Source of the DNA: Planctomycetota bacterium
Lineage (GTDB): Bacteria > Planctomycetota > Planctomycetia > Pirellulales > Pirellulaceae
Length of the DNA: 64,000 bases
Assembly: GCA_014381825.1 (NCBI GenBank)
Contig: JACNKX010000069.1
Span: forward strand, 1-64,000
Reading direction: 5' to 3'
Within the stretch, counting starts at the first letter, position 1. Every line of letters starts with the position of its first letter. The translations under genes were made by a program, and so were the position numbers. Below the pieces are notes generated by a model, which was not told the origin of the DNA, ran no database searches, and saw nothing but the letters and a program-made list of their open reading frames with translations. Of the stretch, positions 61,790-64,000 are shown piece by piece.

Positions 61790-62287
61790 CTACCAACGGT
61801 CTGTGGGACGCATGAGGATTTCGTTGAGAATGATCGCCTGGCGAATTGAGTCAGGATTCGCTAGTAGCTCAAAATAGTTCGTCGGCTTGGCGATCTCGCG
61901 TTGCTGACCGGGCGAATCGTCATCCAGAGAAGAATCTGCCGCAGCAGCCGTCTTTGCTCCAAGTTGCCCCAGATCGTGTTCGAAGTATTCGTGGAGATGA
62001 TCCTCCATGCGATCGTCGGCTCGTCCCACGTTCTCGCCCAAGTGCGAAAGTCGCTCGTCATGGACGCCGGAACGCATGTGGTCTTGGACGTGCTCGGCCA
62101 CTGAACTTTCGCCAAAAACATGCGGCTCTATAATCTCGACTTCATCGATAATTTCCGCATCGAGAATCTCGGCAGGACGCGGGCGCGGAGGCGCAGCTCG
62201 TGGCGTTGGAGCCTGCGGTCTCGGCGGTTGCTGTTGGGCGCGGCGCTGAGCGGCTCGTTTTAGGAATTCTTCAATGTCGCCAGCCAT
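61790..62287 (-). CDS. Hypothetical protein encoded after FloA
   Basis: A 165-residue soluble protein: an N-terminal helix (GDIEEFLKRAAQRRAQQ), a Pro/Arg-rich linker, an acidic strand (EILDAEIIDEVEIIEP), a His-rich central part (VAEHVQDHMRSGVHDERLSHLGENVG...DHLHEYFEHDLGQLG) and a C-terminal helix ending SIRQAIILNEILMRPTDRW. No family recognised by name, but the layout resembles proteins placed behind flotillin genes in planctomycetes (recollection). It lies 33 bases downstream of floA on the same strand and is likely its operon partner. Confidence 0.75.
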   Translation of the reverse strand: MAGDIEEFLKRAAQRRAQQQPPRPQAPTPRAAPPRPRPAEILDAEIIDEVEIIEPHVFGESSVAEHVQDHMRSGVHDERLSHLGENVGRADDRMEDHLHEYFEHDLGQLGAKTAAAADSSLDDDSPGQQREIAKPTNYFELLANPDSIRQAIILNEILMRPTDRW

Positions 62288-62320
62288 GTTGATCGCTGCC
62301 TGTTGTGGTTGGCGGAATAG

Positions 62321-63364
62321 TTAACTCGCGACGGGCGTCTTGCGCTGGCCGGAAGTTGCGATCGCTTTACGCATTTCGGTATCGGCTTGAACATTGCGGA
62401 GCTTGTTGTAGTCCATAATGCCAAGTTTGCCGCTGCGAAAAGCATCGGCCATCGCTCGGGGAACTTCCGACTCGGCTTCAACAAGTTTCGCTCGACTCTC
62501 TTCGATGCTAGCGATTTGCTCCTGCTCGGCGGCGACCGCCATGGCACGTCGCCCTTCCGCTCTCGCGCGAGCCACGCGTGTATCGGCCTCGGCGCGATCC
62601 GCCTGAAGTCGTGCACCGATGTTTTGACCAACGTCGATATCGGCAATGTCGATCGAAACGATTTCAAAAGCAGTCTGTGAATCGAGTCGTCGCGCCAGCA
62701 CAGCCTTGGAAATCAGATCGGGATTCTCCAATACGGTCGTGTGTGTTTCTTGCGAACCGATCGCGCTAACGATACCTTCACCGACGCGTGCGATAATCGT
62801 TTCCTCTCCGGCACCGCCAATCAGTTGTTGCAGATTGGCTCGCACGGTGACGCGGGCACTGACCTTCAACTGAATTCCATTCTTGGCAACAGCATCGAGC
62901 GTTGCGCGAGCACCGCCTTTGGCTGGACAGTCGATAACCTTTGGGTAAACGCTGGTCTGAACCGACTCAAGTACATTTCGACCGGCGAGGTCGATTGCCG
63001 TCGCCTCGCGGAACGTGAGCGCGATCGTCTTTGCTTTATGTGCCGCAATCAGAGCGCGAATAACAAGCGGAACATTACCACGAGCGAGGAAGTGCGCCTC
63101 CAAGGCCTTGGTCGAAATCTCACTGTTGTCGATCCCCGCCGTCACCGCCATGATCTTACTCTTCACGATGACAGTCGAATTCACTTTCCGAAATGTCATT
63201 CCAATCAGATCCCAGATCGTAATGCCAGCCCCCGTTAGGAACGACTGAATCCACAGGCGAAAGTAACTCGCAAAAATTGCGAAAAAGACCAACATGACAA
63301 CGAGCACGCCGAAGGCGATCAACACATAGACAATCGCGGCGGAGTCATCTGCAAGTAGCGTCAT
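62321..63364 (-). CDS. floA: Flotillin-like protein FloA
   Basis: A 347-residue membrane-associated scaffold. An N-terminal membrane hairpin/helix ([20 protein letters not shown]) is followed by the SPFH-like domain (about 80-250; [48 protein letters not shown]) and a coiled coil with Ala/Glu repeats ([29 protein letters not shown]). The C-terminus is [20 protein letters not shown]. It organises lipid-raft-like membrane domains in other bacteria and is usually encoded with nfeD, as here (nfeD upstream on the strand, 133 bases away). Confidence 0.95.
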   Translation of the reverse strand: MTLLADDSAAIVYVLIAFGVLVVMLVFFAIFASYFRLWIQSFLTGAGITIWDLIGMTFRKVNSTVIVKSKIMAVTAGIDNSEISTKALEAHFLARGNVPLVIRALIAAHKAKTIALTFREATAIDLAGRNVLESVQTSVYPKVIDCPAKGGARATLDAVAKNGIQLKVSARVTVRANLQQLIGGAGEETIIARVGEGIVSAIGSQETHTTVLENPDLISKAVLARRLDSQTAFEIVSIDIADIDVGQNIGARLQADRAEADTRVARARAEGRRAMAVAAEQEQIASIEESRAKLVEAESEVPRAMADAFRSGKLGIMDYNKLRNVQADTEMRKAIATSGQRKTPVAS

Positions 63365-63497
63365 AGAACAGTCCTTTTGTCGGCTAGTTCAGATTGCCAA
63401 TGGTGTTCAATATTCAGTTCGGGGCCCAGAATCCGTGAGACAATCGGAATCCGCGCCCGTTTGATAAGGTGTTCGATACCGGGCTAGCACGTGATTG

Positions 63498-64000
63498 TCA
63501 AGTAAGCGGCTCATCTAATCCTTCAATTCCCAACGAATCGATTGGTTGTGACAAGACATCGGTCGCTTCAGTGGTCGACGACAAGGAGTTCGTCGAAACA
63601 GCTTCTTCGGTCGGTCGGACGATAATCCGGTTCGTTCGGACAGCGATCACTTTGACAGTAGTTCCCGAGTCGATCGCCATGCCCTCGCTGACAGCGTCGT
63701 AAGTCGTCCCGTCAATCACGATCGCGCCACTGGGTAGCATTTTGCCTTTGCTCTCGCCAACTTTGCCAATCAACGACTTCAATCCTCGGTACTCTTCGGT
63801 ATCGGGCAAAACGTCGTCGGGGTCTTCCGGTCGCGCGATAAGGATCAGCTGTCCGATTGGCGTGAGCGGCCACCATCGAACGGCCGACGCGAGTACTGCG
63901 GGCACGACGATTAACGTAACAACTAACATCAAAAAACCCGTGCGAGGACCGGCAGTAAACGCGACGATGACCGATGCGAGCACGGCAACCGCTGCCAGAA
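63498..64000 (-). CDS. NfeD-family protein (C-terminal part, cut by the window edge)
   Basis: The open frame continues to the right edge without a stop, so at least 166 residues of the C-terminus are seen. Hydrophobic segments come first (LMLVVTLIVVPAVLASAVRW), then an OB-fold NfeD domain (SLIGKVGESKGKMLPSGAIVIDGTTYDAVSEGMAIDSGTTVKVIAVRTNRIIVRP). In other bacteria NfeD proteins work with flotillins; the longer ones also carry an N-terminal ClpP-like serine protease, whose presence lies outside this window. Confidence 0.9.
   Translation of the reverse strand, partial: LAAVAVLASVIVAFTAGPRTGFLMLVVTLIVVPAVLASAVRWWPLTPIGQLILIARPEDPDDVLPDTEEYRGLKSLIGKVGESKGKMLPSGAIVIDGTTYDAVSEGMAIDSGTTVKVIAVRTNRIIVRPTEEAVSTNSLSSTTEATDVLSQPIDSLGIEGLDEPLT

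Overview
The window looks like chromosomal DNA of a planctomycete, most probably of the Pirellula/Rhodopirellula/Blastopirellula side of the phylum. The marker families are a YTV-repeat cysteine-rich wall protein (41430-42977), a membrane-bound dehydrogenase/HEAT/cytochrome protein of the TIGR02604/TIGR02603 type (21109-24120), a DUF1501 Tat-exported protein (46136-47542), a TIGR03067-like domain (8556-10370) and an ECF sigma factor followed by a zinc finger and a planctomycete-type Ser/Thr kinase (11119-13287). I see no phage, integrase, transposase, rRNA or CRISPR array. The window reads as core chromosome with lineage-specific insertions, and it starts and ends inside genes.

Layout. 1-5.4 kb: end of an unknown gene, thiS-thiG, a DASS-type transporter, a glutamate-1-semialdehyde-aminomutase-like enzyme, a perfect 25-bp inverted repeat and a divergent D-2-hydroxyacid dehydrogenase. 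5.5-13.3 kb: glnE converging on a minus-strand operon (ECF sigma, zinc finger, Ser/Thr kinase, SecDF-P1-like secreted protein, Wzz-like/TIGR03067 protein). In that operon two pairs of neighbouring reading frames look like single proteins split at domain boundaries. 13.5-27.4 kb: TIGR01777 epimerase, a thioredoxin-CxxCH-PDZ protein, a LarA-like protein, two zinc-ribbon membrane proteins, the large cytochrome protein, a PAS-GAF-receiver protein and a metallophosphoesterase. 27.5-31.0 kb: a tight four-gene operon (SDR, sugar-isomerase SIS, MetE-like, UlaG-like).

31.0-37.8 kb: an information-processing block on the minus strand (glmU-like, prs, L25, pth, S6, ssb, L9, dnaB) interrupted by a plus-strand groES. 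38-41 kb: a zinc-finger membrane protein, a Crp/Fnr regulator, tRNA-Gln(TTG), rex and a pseudopilin with its terminator. 41.4-51.4 kb: the YTV protein, a secreted metallopeptidase, a histidine kinase whose receiver lacks the phosphoacceptor Asp, an SGNH hydrolase, the DUF1501 protein and a tandem parvulin. 49.9-52.4 kb: a translationally coupled pair made of a radical SAM enzyme and a halogenase-like flavoprotein, the best candidate here for an undescribed pathway.

52.5-64 kb: a small conserved protein, aroB, dprA, a BNR-repeat protein with a MoaD-like sulfur carrier, a WD40 protein carrying a coiled-coil insertion, a DUF1614-like membrane protein, two NAD-dependent dehydrogenases, and a 165-aa protein next to floA and a partial nfeD. 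All functional calls rest on motifs and family recall; no database search was run.
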